Assembly: GCA_964551735.1 (NCBI GenBank)
Contig: CAZKEF010000014.1
Span: 62,001-126,000 of the forward strand
Reading direction: 5' to 3'
DNA: 64,000 nucleotides
Origin: DAOUAT01 sp964551735
Lineage (GTDB): Bacteria; Chloroflexota; Anaerolineae; CG2-30-64-16
Below, piece by piece: positions 25,015 to 33,385 of this stretch. Positions within the stretch are counted from its first letter, which is position 1; each line of letters opens with the position of its first letter. A program made the position numbers and the translations under genes. The notes beneath the pieces were generated by a model. It worked only from the letters and a program-made list of their open reading frames with translations, ran no database searches and was not told the origin of the DNA.

Positions 25015-26604
25015 ATGGAACCGTTGCTGCGAGCCGTCAGCCTCTCCCTCACACTAGGCACGCTGCCGGCGCTCCGCCAGGTGAGCCTGGAGATTTTCCC
25101 CGGCGAAGTCGTCGGGCTGGCGGGCCAGAGCGGCGCCGGCAAGACCGCGCTCGCCATGCTGTTAGCCGGCGCCTATACGCCCACCGCGGGCGAGCTCTAC
25201 CTGGCCGGCCGGCGGCTGCGTCCCCCTTTCCGTGCACGGAGCCTGGGCATCGAGGTGATCCACCAGCAGCCCGAAATGGCCGAGGGGTTGGACATCAGCC
25301 GCAACCTCTTTTTGGGCAGCGAGCTCGGCTGGCCGAAGGGAGCCGGCCGCTGGCTCAGGGTTCTGCAGCGCCGCCGGATGGACGAAGAGGCGGCGCACAT
25401 CCTGGCGCGCCTGGGCATGTCGTGCCCCTTCCTACACGAGCGGGTGGCAAACCTGTCAAGCGAGCAACGCCAGTTGATCGCCATCGCCCGCGCGCTGACG
25501 CGGCCGGCACGGCTTGTCATCATTGATGACCCCAGCTTGCTGCTCGGTTATCCCGCCCAACAAAGACTGCTGGGGCTCATCCGCGAGTGGCAACAACAGG
25601 GCACAGCCGTGTTCTTTGCCAGCGACAATGTGGACCTGCTCATGGCCGTGACCGACCGCATCCTGGTGCTGCGCCACGGCCGCTGTGAGGTTGAATTCCG
25701 CACCGACGCGGCCACCCGTGAGAGCATTCTCAGCGCTACGGTCGGCGCAGCCGATCAGCAACAGCTCACCCCCATCATCTGGGCGCTGGACAGTTATTAC
25801 CGGGCGCGCGAACAGGCCGAAAAGCTGCACCAGCGGCAGGCGTTGTTGAAGCACGAGTTGAGCGCTGACGGCGAAGTGGATCGCCAACTCATTGACCACC
25901 TGGCCGATCAGATCACCGCGCTGGATCGCGCCAACCTCGCGCTGCAAGACGCACAGCGGCGGCTGCTGACCGAGTTGGAGCAAGAGCGCAAGCAGTTAGC
26001 GCGCGAGATTCATGACCAGGTGATCCAAGATCTGCTCGGAGTCGGCTACCAACTGGAAGAGCTGGAAGCCGAGGCGGGCGCGACCCCGGTGCTGCGCGCG
26101 GAGCTGCAAACCGTGCGTGACAGCGTGCGCGAACTGGTGGGCGACCTCCGGCACATCTGCGGCGCGCTGCGGCCGCCGACGATTGACAGCCTGGGCCTGG
26201 GCTCGGCGCTGCAATCCTACGCGCACGAGTGGCGCAGGCGAACCGGCATCGAGCTGACCCTCAACCTGGACCCCAACCTGGGACGCCTGCCCGAAGCTAC
26301 CGAGCTCTCCATCTTCCGCATCGTGCAAGAAGGGCTCAACAACGTGCGCAAACACGCCGCCGCGACGACGGTGACGATCAGCCTGGCGCATACCTCCCCC
26401 CGGCGGCTGATGCTGACCATCGCGGATGACGGCCGCGGGCTAGGGGCAGACTTCGACCTGGCTGACCTTTCCACCCAGGGACATTACGGTGTGTTGGGCG
26501 TCACCGAGCGGGTGGCGCTGCTGGGCGGGCAGTGGCGTATCCACAATCGCCCCGAAGGCGGGACGTTGATCCAGGTGGAGATCCCACACCCGCGCGTGAG
26601 TTAG
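25015..26604 (+). CDS. ABC ATPase - histidine kinase fusion
   Basis: 529 residues. Residues 1-245 are the first nucleotide-binding domain of a sugar-importer ATPase: Walker A GQSGAGKT (37-44), signature-like LSSEQRQ (147-153), Walker B LVIIDDPS (167-174). Asp172 replaces the catalytic Glu, and Asp204 (FASD) replaces the switch His, so hydrolysis should be weak or absent. Residues 255-325 are helical, probably coiled coil. From 325 it is a NarL-type kinase: HisKA_3 with His333 in AREIHDQVIQDL, N-box EGLNNVRKHA (439-448), G1 box DDGRGLG (471-477). RbsA-type ATPases carry a second ATPase domain here instead. Neighbours supply regulator, permease and binding protein. Confidence 0.93.
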   Translation: MEPLLRAVSLSLTLGTLPALRQVSLEIFPGEVVGLAGQSGAGKTALAMLLAGAYTPTAGELYLAGRRLRPPFRARSLGIEVIHQQPEMAEGLDISRNLFLGSELGWPKGAGRWLRVLQRRRMDEEAAHILARLGMSCPFLHERVANLSSEQRQLIAIARALTRPARLVIIDDPSLLLGYPAQQRLLGLIREWQQQGTAVFFASDNVDLLMAVTDRILVLRHGRCEVEFRTDAATRESILSATVGAADQQQLTPIIWALDSYYRAREQAEKLHQRQALLKHELSADGEVDRQLIDHLADQITALDRANLALQDAQRRLLTELEQERKQLAREIHDQVIQDLLGVGYQLEELEAEAGATPVLRAELQTVRDSVRELVGDLRHICGALRPPTIDSLGLGSALQSYAHEWRRRTGIELTLNLDPNLGRLPEATELSIFRIVQEGLNNVRKHAAATTVTISLAHTSPRRLMLTIADDGRGLGADFDLADLSTQGHYGVLGVTERVALLGGQWRIHNRPEGGTLIQVEIPHPRVS

Positions 26605-26605
26605 G

Positions 26606-26636
26606 GGATTTCCCCCAGTGCGGAGGGGGGAAATCC
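26606..26636 (+). terminator. Hairpin after the ABC-kinase gene
   Basis: GGATTTCCCCC (26606-26616) pairs with GGGGGAAATCC (26626-26636) just after the stop codon. No T-tract, so termination strength is uncertain. Confidence 0.5.
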
Positions 26637-26680
26637 GATACTGCTGGCGCCATTTACCTGTATCCAAACGGGGTTAGCTG

Positions 26681-26689
26681 TGGTATACT
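26681..26689 (+). promoter_or_regulatory. Extended -10 promoter for the second importer operon
   Basis: TGGTATACT, about 140 bases before the GTG start at 26831. No good -35 box, which would fit dependence on an activator such as the neighbouring response regulator (inference). Confidence 0.5.
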
Positions 26690-26830
26690 GGCATTTGTCG
26701 TTTATTTCACCCCAATGACAACATCGCAGTAAGAACACATGGAGGTGCGCTGCTGACTCAAAACTGCACAGAACATTCCCCACACATTCCATTCACGCAT
26801 TCCGTTCACTTACCCAAAGGGAGGATCACA

Positions 26831-29020
26831 GTGAGAACCAATCTGTCACGTTTCATCATGATCGTCGTCGCCCTGGCGATGATCGCCGCATTCCTGACTG
26901 GCTGCCCCAGCCCTGCGACCCCAGCCCCGGCAACGACCGGCGGCCAGACCGAGGCAGGCAAGGTGCCGGTAGGCATCGTGCTGCCGACCAAGGACGAACC
27001 CCGCTGGATCCAGGACCAGACCCGCTTCCAGGATGCACTGAAGGCCGCGGGCTACGACGTCCAGATCCTGTTCAGCCAGGGCGATTCCGCCAAAGAGAAG
27101 GCCAACGTCGAGGCGCTGATCAGCCAGGGCATCCAGGTCTTGGTCATCTGCCCGCATGATGGCACAGCGGCGGCGGCCGCCGCGGATGCTGCCCGCGCTG
27201 CGGGCGTGAAGGTCATCTCCTACGACCGCTTGATCCGCGACACCGACGCGGTAGACTACTACGTCACCTTCGACTCGGTCGCGGTCGGCGAGGCCTGGGG
27301 CCAGTACCTGGCCGACATGGCCGGCGCCACCAAGGGCAACAACCTCTACCTCTACGCCGGCGCGGCTTCCGACAACAACGCCTTCCTCTTCTTCGAGGGT
27401 GCCTGGAACAAGCTGCAGCCCAAGATCGCCGACGGCACCTTCGTCATCAAGAACTCCAGTGAAGCCGTCGCCCTGCAAGGCAAGGCCACGCTGACCCGCG
27501 ACGAGATGGCCAAGATCATCGGCCAGGTCACCACCAACTGGGATTTCGCCGTCGCCAAGAACCTCGCCGAGGCTAACCTCACCGCGGCCAAGCCCGAGGA
27601 TAAGGGTACCGTCTTCATCGCCGCGCCCAACGACGGCACCGCCCGCTCCATTGCCGATGCCTTCGCCGCCGACAAGGAAGTCACCAAGTACTACATCACC
27701 GGCCAGGACGCCGAGAAAGCCTCCGTCCAATACATCATTGACGGCAAGCAGTCCATGACCGTCCTCAAGGACGTCCGCACCCTGGTCAGCGACGCCATCA
27801 CCGCGGCCGTCGCCTACCTCAAGGGCGGCACGCCTGAGAAGACCACCACCTACAACAACGGCAAGATTGACGTGCCAGCCAAACCGTCCGCCATCGTCAC
27901 CGTCACCCAGGACAACGTCAAGGCCGCCATCGTTGACTCCGGCTACTACCCGGCCAGCGACTTCCCGACCCTGGGCGCGGCCGCCCCTGCCCCGACCGGC
28001 AAGGTGCCGGTAGGCATCGTGCTGCCGACCAAGGACGAACCCCGCTGGATCCAGGACCAGACCCGCTTCCAGGATGCACTGAAGGCCGCGGGCTACGACG
28101 TCCAGATCCTGTTCAGCCAGGGCGATTCCGCCAAAGAGAAGGCCAACGTCGAGGCGCTGATCAGCCAGGGCATCCAGGTCTTGGTCATCTGCCCGCATGA
28201 TGGCACAGCGGCGGCGGCCGCCGCGGATGCTGCCCGCGCTGCGGGCGTGAAGGTCATCTCCTACGACCGCTTGATCCGCGACACCGACGCGGTAGACTAC
28301 TACGTCACCTTCGACTCGGTCGCGGTCGGCGAGGCCTGGGGCCAGTACCTGGCCGACATGGCCGGCGCCACCAAGGGCAACAACCTCTACCTCTACGCCG
28401 GCGCGGCTTCCGACAACAACGCCTTCCTCTTCTTCGAGGGTGCCTGGAACAAGCTGCAGCCCAAGATCGCCGACGGCACCTTCGTCATCAAGAACTCCAG
28501 TGAAGCCGTCGCCCTGCAAGGCAAGGCCACGCTGACCCGCGACGAGATGGCCAAGATCATCGGCCAGGTCACCACCAACTGGGATTTCGCCGTCGCCAAG
28601 AACCTCGCCGAGGCTAACCTCACCGCGGCCAAGCCCGAGGATAAGGGTACCGTCTTCATCGCCGCGCCCAACGACGGCACCGCCCGCTCCATTGCCGATG
28701 CCTTCGCCGCCGACAAGGAAGTCACCAAGTACTACATCACCGGCCAGGACGCCGAGAAAGCCTCCGTCCAATACATCATTGACGGCAAGCAGTCCATGAC
28801 CGTCCTCAAGGACGTCCGCACCCTGGTCAGCGACGCCATCACCGCGGCCGTCGCCTACCTCAAGGGCGGCACGCCTGAGAAGACCACCACCTACAACAAC
28901 GGCAAGATTGACGTGCCAGCCAAACCGTCCGCCATCGTCACCGTCACCCAGGACAACGTCAAGGCCGCCATCGTTGACTCCGGCTACTACCCGGCCAGCG
29001 ACTTCCCGACCCTGAAGTAA
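26831..29020 (+). CDS. Xylose/multiple-sugar-binding lipoprotein, tandemly duplicated
   Basis: 729 residues made of a lipoprotein signal (AFLTGC lipobox), then two copies of a complete XylF/ChvE-type sugar-binding domain. The copies begin GKVPVGIVLPTKDEPRW and end DSGYYPASDFPTL; they are joined by a short Gly/Ala/Pro linker. I see no amino-acid difference between the copies over 339 residues. Start is GTG at 26831 after GGGAGG. The single-domain relatives are about 350-370 residues, so this is a double-headed binding protein. The ATPase and permease downstream complete the importer. An assembly duplication is possible. Confidence 0.9.
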   Translation: MRTNLSRFIMIVVALAMIAAFLTGCPSPATPAPATTGGQTEAGKVPVGIVLPTKDEPRWIQDQTRFQDALKAAGYDVQILFSQGDSAKEKANVEALISQGIQVLVICPHDGTAAAAAADAARAAGVKVISYDRLIRDTDAVDYYVTFDSVAVGEAWGQYLADMAGATKGNNLYLYAGAASDNNAFLFFEGAWNKLQPKIADGTFVIKNSSEAVALQGKATLTRDEMAKIIGQVTTNWDFAVAKNLAEANLTAAKPEDKGTVFIAAPNDGTARSIADAFAADKEVTKYYITGQDAEKASVQYIIDGKQSMTVLKDVRTLVSDAITAAVAYLKGGTPEKTTTYNNGKIDVPAKPSAIVTVTQDNVKAAIVDSGYYPASDFPTLGAAAPAPTGKVPVGIVLPTKDEPRWIQDQTRFQDALKAAGYDVQILFSQGDSAKEKANVEALISQGIQVLVICPHDGTAAAAAADAARAAGVKVISYDRLIRDTDAVDYYVTFDSVAVGEAWGQYLADMAGATKGNNLYLYAGAASDNNAFLFFEGAWNKLQPKIADGTFVIKNSSEAVALQGKATLTRDEMAKIIGQVTTNWDFAVAKNLAEANLTAAKPEDKGTVFIAAPNDGTARSIADAFAADKEVTKYYITGQDAEKASVQYIIDGKQSMTVLKDVRTLVSDAITAAVAYLKGGTPEKTTTYNNGKIDVPAKPSAIVTVTQDNVKAAIVDSGYYPASDFPTLK
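26957..27973 (+). repeat. Direct repeat unit 1 (1017 bases) in the binding-protein gene
   Basis: Identical, in every stretch I compared, to 27998-29014. The period is 1041 bases (347 codons), including a 24-base linker between units. Confidence 0.9.
27998..29014 (+). repeat. Direct repeat unit 2 (1017 bases) in the binding-protein gene
   Basis: Second copy of 26957-27973. It diverges right after GACCCTG, where unit 1 runs into the linker and unit 2 into AAG and the stop. Confidence 0.9.
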
Positions 29021-29041
29021 GCGCCTGTAGCCAGTTCAGCC

Positions 29042-29078
29042 AGGAATAGTGATGGTGATGCAAGCCATCACTATTCCT
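29042..29078 (+). promoter_or_regulatory. Intercistronic hairpin between binding protein and ATPase
   Basis: Perfect 14-base stem: AGGAATAGTGATGG (29042-29055) and CCATCACTATTCCT (29065-29078). Such hairpins between binding-protein and ATPase genes usually stabilise the upstream mRNA so that binding protein exceeds transporter. Confidence 0.7.
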
Positions 29079-29119
29079 GTGTCTTCTCGCCATTTCCTAC
29101 TTCACCAGGAGATCTTGCC

Positions 29120-31681
29120 ATGCCAAACCAGCCTCCCATCTTGGAGATGAAGCACATTAGCAAATCTTTCCCCGGCGTGAAAGCGTTGAACGACGTGACC
29201 TTTCAAGTCGCCGCGGGTGAGATTCACTGCCTGGTCGGCGAAAATGGCGCCGGTAAGTCTACACTCATGAAGGTGCTGAGCGGTGTCTACCCCTATGGCA
29301 TGTACACGGGTGATATCCTCTTCAACGGGGAAGTGCAGAAGTTTTCCGGCATCAGCGACAGTGAGAGGGTCGGCATTGCCATCATCTATCAGGAGCTGGC
29401 GCTGGTCCCTGAGATGACGGTCTATGAGAACATCTTCCTCGGCAATGAGATCCGAAAAGGCCTGACCATTGATTGGAACGAAACCATCAAGCGGGCGACG
29501 GAAGCACTCAAAAAGGTCAGGCTTGATGTCAACCCCGAGACCAAAGTCAAACATCTGGGCGTGGGCAAGCAGCAACTAATCGAAATTGCCAAGGCGCTGA
29601 GCAAGGATGTGAAACTGCTCATCCTGGATGAGCCGACTGCGGCACTGAACGAGGATGACAGCGAGAACCTGTTGAACCTGATCCGCGAGCTCAAAGGGCA
29701 CGGCGTCTCGTGCGTCATGATTTCGCACAAACTGAAAGAGGTTATCGCCATTGCAGATACGGTCACCGTTCTACGCGATGGCCAGACCATCTGTACGCTG
29801 GATGCCCACAAGGGCGAGGTGTCGGAACATGTGTTGATCAAACACATGGTTGGCCGCGAAATCAACAACATCTATCCGACCAGGCAGCGCAATCCGTTCA
29901 AAGCCACTGGGGGCGCCGTCGAAGCGGCGAAAGCGGCCGGGGTGAAGGTCATTTCGTATGATCGCCTGATCACCAACACCAAAGTCGTGGACTATTTTGT
30001 GACCTTTGACAGCATTGCGGTCGGCGTGCAACAGGCGCGCTACCTGGTTGACCGTGCACAGGGCAAGGGCAACCCGTTGTACCTCTATGCCGGCGCCCCG
30101 TCAGACAACAACGCCTTCCTGTTCCTCCAGGGCGCGTGGGGCGTGTTGCAGCCCAAGATTGCGGATGGCACGTTCGTCATCAAGAATTCGAGCCAGGCCA
30201 GTAAGCTCCAGGCAAACGTCGCGCTGACGCGTGACCAGGCCAGCGCGATCTTCGGACAGATCACCACCAACTGGGATCGCCATACTGCCCACAACCTGGC
30301 GCAGTTCAACCTGGCCGGCGTCACGGCGGCTGATAAGGGCAACGTCTTTGTTCTTGCGCCCAACGATAACACCGCGCGGGCAATCGGCGACGTATTCGCT
30401 GCCGATCCGGACGTCAAGAGCTACGTGATCACCGGTATGGATGCCGAGGAGGCCTCCCTCCCTTACATCCTCGAAGGCAAGCAGTCCATGACCGTTTTCA
30501 AGGATGTCCGCACACTGGTGCAGGCCGCGGTTGACGCGGCGGTCGCCCTGCTTAAGGGTCAGGCGCCCGCGACCAATGGCGTCTTCAACAACGGCGCCAT
30601 GGACGTCCCGGCATTGCAGTCTCCGGTCATCGCCGTGGACCAGACGAACGCGAAAGCCATGCTGGTTGACTCTGGTTATTACAAAGTCAGCGATGCGGCC
30701 GGCGCGGCCCAGAAGTCCGCTGTCGCAGGCAACGTTGCCATCGGGGTCGTCCTCCCGACCGCCGACGAGCCGCGCTGGCTCCAGGATCGGGCCCGTTTCC
30801 AGGCCGCGTTCAAAGCAGCCGGGTACAATGCCGAAATCCTGTTTAGCCAGGGCAATGCCGCCAAGGAGAAAGAGAACATCGAGACGCTGGTGGCGAAGGG
30901 TATCAAAGTCCTTATCATCTGTCCGCAGGGCGGCGGCGAAGTGGTGCTCGAGGTCAAGAACTGGAACGCCTACGACCCCGCCGTGGGCCGGGAGATCCTC
31001 AAGGATGTAAACTTCAACGTCAAGAAGGGCGAGATCGTCGGCTTTGCGGGCCTGATGGGGTCCGGCCGCACCGAGCTGGCCTTGAGCCTGTTCGGGAATC
31101 CGAAAAACTATCGGACCCGGGGCGAGATTTACATCCAGGGCACGAAGCAGCACTTCACCCATCCGCACGAGGCTATCGCCGCGGGCATCGCGTATGCGAC
31201 CGAGGACCGCAAGGCGGCTGGCCTGATCCTGATCCAGGATGTGAAACAAAACACCACGTTGGCGAACTTGCAGGAGATCGCCCGGCGTGGCGTCGTGGAC
31301 GGCAATGCCGAGATCAAGGTGGCGGAAGAATACCGGAGCTCCCTTAACATCAAGACGCCGTCCATCGTGCAAAAGGTGGGCAACCTGAGCGGCGGCAACC
31401 AGCAAAAGGTCCAGATTGCGAAGTGGCTGTTCGTGAAGCCCGACCTGCTCATCCTGGACGAGCCGACGCGCGGCATTGATGTCGGCGCCAAGTATGAGAT
31501 TTACACCATCATGACCCGGCTGGTGGAGCAGGGCATGAGCATCATCATGATCTCGTCCGAGTTGCCCGAGGTCCTGGGCATGAGCGATCGCGTGTATATC
31601 GTCTCGGCCGGTCGGATCACCGGCGAGCTGCCGATCGAGGAAGCGACGCAAGAGAAGATCATGCAACTGGCCACAAGTTAA
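29120..31681 (+). CDS. Sugar ABC importer ATPase with a binding-protein domain inserted between its two ATPase domains
   Basis: 853 residues; relatives (XylG, GguA) have about 510. Domain 1 (1-264) has Walker A GENGAGKST, LGVGKQQ and LLILDEPTAAL. Domain 2 (from about 607, EVVLEVKNWNAYDP) has GLMGSGRTE, LSGGNQQK and LLILDEPTRGI. Between them, about residues 266-605 are a whole XylF-like sugar-binding unit in permuted order: first the part from AAGVKVISYDRLI to VDSGYYKVSD, then a linker, then the normal N-terminal part GVVLPTADEPRW to LIICPQGG. The insert is 1017 bases, in frame, and clearly diverged from the neighbouring binding protein. AGGAG precedes the start at 29120. Confidence 0.92.
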   Translation: MPNQPPILEMKHISKSFPGVKALNDVTFQVAAGEIHCLVGENGAGKSTLMKVLSGVYPYGMYTGDILFNGEVQKFSGISDSERVGIAIIYQELALVPEMTVYENIFLGNEIRKGLTIDWNETIKRATEALKKVRLDVNPETKVKHLGVGKQQLIEIAKALSKDVKLLILDEPTAALNEDDSENLLNLIRELKGHGVSCVMISHKLKEVIAIADTVTVLRDGQTICTLDAHKGEVSEHVLIKHMVGREINNIYPTRQRNPFKATGGAVEAAKAAGVKVISYDRLITNTKVVDYFVTFDSIAVGVQQARYLVDRAQGKGNPLYLYAGAPSDNNAFLFLQGAWGVLQPKIADGTFVIKNSSQASKLQANVALTRDQASAIFGQITTNWDRHTAHNLAQFNLAGVTAADKGNVFVLAPNDNTARAIGDVFAADPDVKSYVITGMDAEEASLPYILEGKQSMTVFKDVRTLVQAAVDAAVALLKGQAPATNGVFNNGAMDVPALQSPVIAVDQTNAKAMLVDSGYYKVSDAAGAAQKSAVAGNVAIGVVLPTADEPRWLQDRARFQAAFKAAGYNAEILFSQGNAAKEKENIETLVAKGIKVLIICPQGGGEVVLEVKNWNAYDPAVGREILKDVNFNVKKGEIVGFAGLMGSGRTELALSLFGNPKNYRTRGEIYIQGTKQHFTHPHEAIAAGIAYATEDRKAAGLILIQDVKQNTTLANLQEIARRGVVDGNAEIKVAEEYRSSLNIKTPSIVQKVGNLSGGNQQKVQIAKWLFVKPDLLILDEPTRGIDVGAKYEIYTIMTRLVEQGMSIIMISSELPEVLGMSDRVYIVSAGRITGELPIEEATQEKIMQLATS
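29911..30927 (+). mobile_element. Inserted, circularly permuted binding-protein segment
   Basis: Similar 14-base sequences mark both junctions: GGGCGCCGTCGAAG (29911-29924) and GGGCGGCGGCGAAG (30928-30941), 12 of 14 identical and 1017 bases apart. Removing one period restores a normal-length ATPase (KATGG-EVVLEVKNW). No transposase or target-site duplication was seen, so 'mobile element' here means an insertion of unknown mechanism. Confidence 0.6.
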
Positions 31682-31753
31682 GCAGGAACAAGCTCACAGC
31701 GGGTGGCGCGATTATCGGCCCCCGGCAGAATTCATGTTACCAGGAGGATTCCG

Positions 31754-32989
31754 ATGAGTTCACAGCAAGCTAGTCCGGCCCAGGCCAAGGGCGGCACGGC
31801 TCAAATGTCGTTCATGCAGAACCTGCAGAAAATGATCCAGTCGAACATCCGCGACTACGGCATGTATATCGCCCTGGTCGTGATCATGTTGTTCTTCACC
31901 TGGCGGACGGACGGCCTGTTCCTTACGTCGCGGAACATCTCTAACCTGCTGGATCAGACAGGTTACATCGCCGTCATCGCGGTCGGCATGACGCTGGTCA
32001 TCGTCATCCGGCACATTGACCTGTCGGTCGGCTTTCTTTCCGGATTCCTCGCCGCAATAGCGGCTATCCTCATGAAATCCTTTGGCGTGCCCGCCTTTCT
32101 CGTCATCCCGCTGGCGTTGGCGCTCGGCATCGCGGCAGGCGCCTTAACTGCCTTCATGGTGGCGCAACTGGGCATCCCGGCCTTTGTCGCAACCCTGGGC
32201 GGGTGGCTGGTCTACCGCGGGCTCCTGCTGCTCGTCCTGGCGGGCACGGGCACGATCATCATTGACAGTAAGTTCTTCAACGACATCGGTAATGGCTACA
32301 TTCCCGATATTCCCGGCCTCAATTTCCTGCCGGAAGTGCATAAGCTGACGCTGATCCTCGGGTTGCTGGCCATCGTCCTGTTCATCTTCAGCCAGATCAA
32401 CAGCCGCCGCCAGAAGGCCGCGTACAACTTCGAAGTGCTGCCGATGAACCTGTTCATCCTGAAGCTGGTCTTCCTGGCGGCCGTGCTCGGCGCTGTGACC
32501 TGGATCCTGGCGGGCTACAACGGCCTCTCCTGGACGGTTGTGATTATGTTGATCGTAGTCGGCATCTATCACTTCATCACCACACAGACCGTGCTGGGCC
32601 GGCACATCTATGCGATCGGCGGCAACCCCGAGGCGGCCCAGTTGAGCGGCATCAACGTTAGGAAGATGACCTACCTGGTTTTCGCCTCGATGGGCATGCT
32701 GGCTGCCTTGGGCGGGATCATGTTCGCCTCCCGCCTGCGCTCCGCCACGCCGCAAGCCGGCACCCTGTTGGAATTGGATGCCATCGCGGCCGCCTTCATC
32801 GGCGGTGCATCCCCTGCCGGCGGCATCGGCACGATCTTGGGCTCGCTGATCGGCGCGCTGGTCTACATGTCGCTGACCAACGGCATGAACCTGATGGGCA
32901 CGGATATCGCCCTCCAGTACGTCGTCCGCGGCTTGGTGCTGGTGCTGGCGGTAATCTTCGATGTGACGACGCGGCGCGGCAGCAGGTAG
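31754..32989 (+). CDS. Sugar ABC transporter permease (XylH/GguB-like)
   Basis: 411 residues with about 10-11 membrane helices. The segment MTLVIVIRHIDLSVGFLSGF (near residues 77-96) is the family marker. FVATLGGWLVYRGLLL, IYAIGGNPEAAQLSGINV and AAFIGGASPAGGIGTILGSL are further conserved stretches. The start at 31754 has AGGAGG upstream. It completes the operon of binding protein, ATPase and permease; its partner ATPase is the 853-residue chimeric protein. Confidence 0.93.
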   Translation: MSSQQASPAQAKGGTAQMSFMQNLQKMIQSNIRDYGMYIALVVIMLFFTWRTDGLFLTSRNISNLLDQTGYIAVIAVGMTLVIVIRHIDLSVGFLSGFLAAIAAILMKSFGVPAFLVIPLALALGIAAGALTAFMVAQLGIPAFVATLGGWLVYRGLLLLVLAGTGTIIIDSKFFNDIGNGYIPDIPGLNFLPEVHKLTLILGLLAIVLFIFSQINSRRQKAAYNFEVLPMNLFILKLVFLAAVLGAVTWILAGYNGLSWTVVIMLIVVGIYHFITTQTVLGRHIYAIGGNPEAAQLSGINVRKMTYLVFASMGMLAALGGIMFASRLRSATPQAGTLLELDAIAAAFIGGASPAGGIGTILGSLIGALVYMSLTNGMNLMGTDIALQYVVRGLVLVLAVIFDVTTRRGSR

Positions 32990-33013
32990 GCATTCACACC
33001 ATCGGATAAACCA

Positions 33014-33042
33014 AGCGAGGCGGTCTTATCGGCCGCCTCGCT
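33014..33042 (+). terminator. Hairpin after the sugar permease
   Basis: AGCGAGGCGG (33014-33023) pairs with CCGCCTCGCT (33033-33042), 24 bases after the stop. GC-rich stem, no T-tract. Confidence 0.55.
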
Positions 33043-33126
33043 GCGCGTAACGAGGCATCGCCACATAGGTGGATTCAGACCAGTGTCCATGTCGCGGGCG
33101 ACACAAGCGGAGATGAAAATGCAACG

Positions 33127-33156
33127 ATCCGCGTTCATCCGCGCTCGTCCGCGTCC
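33127..33156. repeat. Direct repeat D, copy 1
   Basis: ATCCGCGTTCATCCGCGCTC followed by GTCCGCGTCC. Identical at 29 of 30 positions to 34700-34729; the two copies flank the M24 peptidase gene. Confidence 0.75.
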
Positions 33157-33208
33157 GATTTTTGGGTTAGTTTTTCATGCCGCGGGCGACGCCGAGGCTG
33201 GTGAGAAT

Positions 33209-33271
33209 GTTCGTAATAACGACTTCAGTCGTTCGCCGCGGGCCACGGCGACTGAAGTCGCTACTACGAAC
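33209..33271. repeat. Palindromic element family C, copy 2
   Basis: GTTCGTAATAACGACTTCAG (33209 onward) faces CTGAAGTCGCTACTACGAAC (to 33271), 23-base arms with two mismatches. Confidence 0.87.
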
Positions 33272-33286
33272 CGATCCGTTTTCAGG

Positions 33287-33385
33287 GCAGGGGCGGGTTT
33301 TCTGCGCGCTCATCGGTGGTCTGCCGTTGCCCCCAACTATGCGGGTAACCAGGGTGCGTGGTATTGCCGGCAACCCCGCCCCTAC
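33287..33385. repeat. Palindromic element family A, copy 4
   Basis: Left end GCAGGGGCGGGTTTT, right end CCCCGCCCCTAC. The right end supplies the TAG stop codon of the M24 peptidase on the minus strand. Confidence 0.82.

Larger units (their letters stand above)
32990..33381. other. Repeat-rich intergenic region
   Basis: 392 bases without a gene between the permease and the convergent M24 peptidase. It holds, in order, a GC hairpin (33014-33042), a direct repeat (33127-33156), a family C palindrome and a family A palindrome. Confidence 0.75.

Noticed and set aside
26846..28771. 641-codon open frame on the minus strand opposite the binding-protein gene
   Set aside because: It is a mirror of high-GC codon bias in the plus-strand gene; Gly/Val/Asp-rich, duplicated with the sense gene, no family features.
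30101..31666. 521-codon minus-strand frame opposite the chimeric ATPase
   Set aside because: The sense strand has intact Walker, signature and binding-protein motifs; the antisense product has none.
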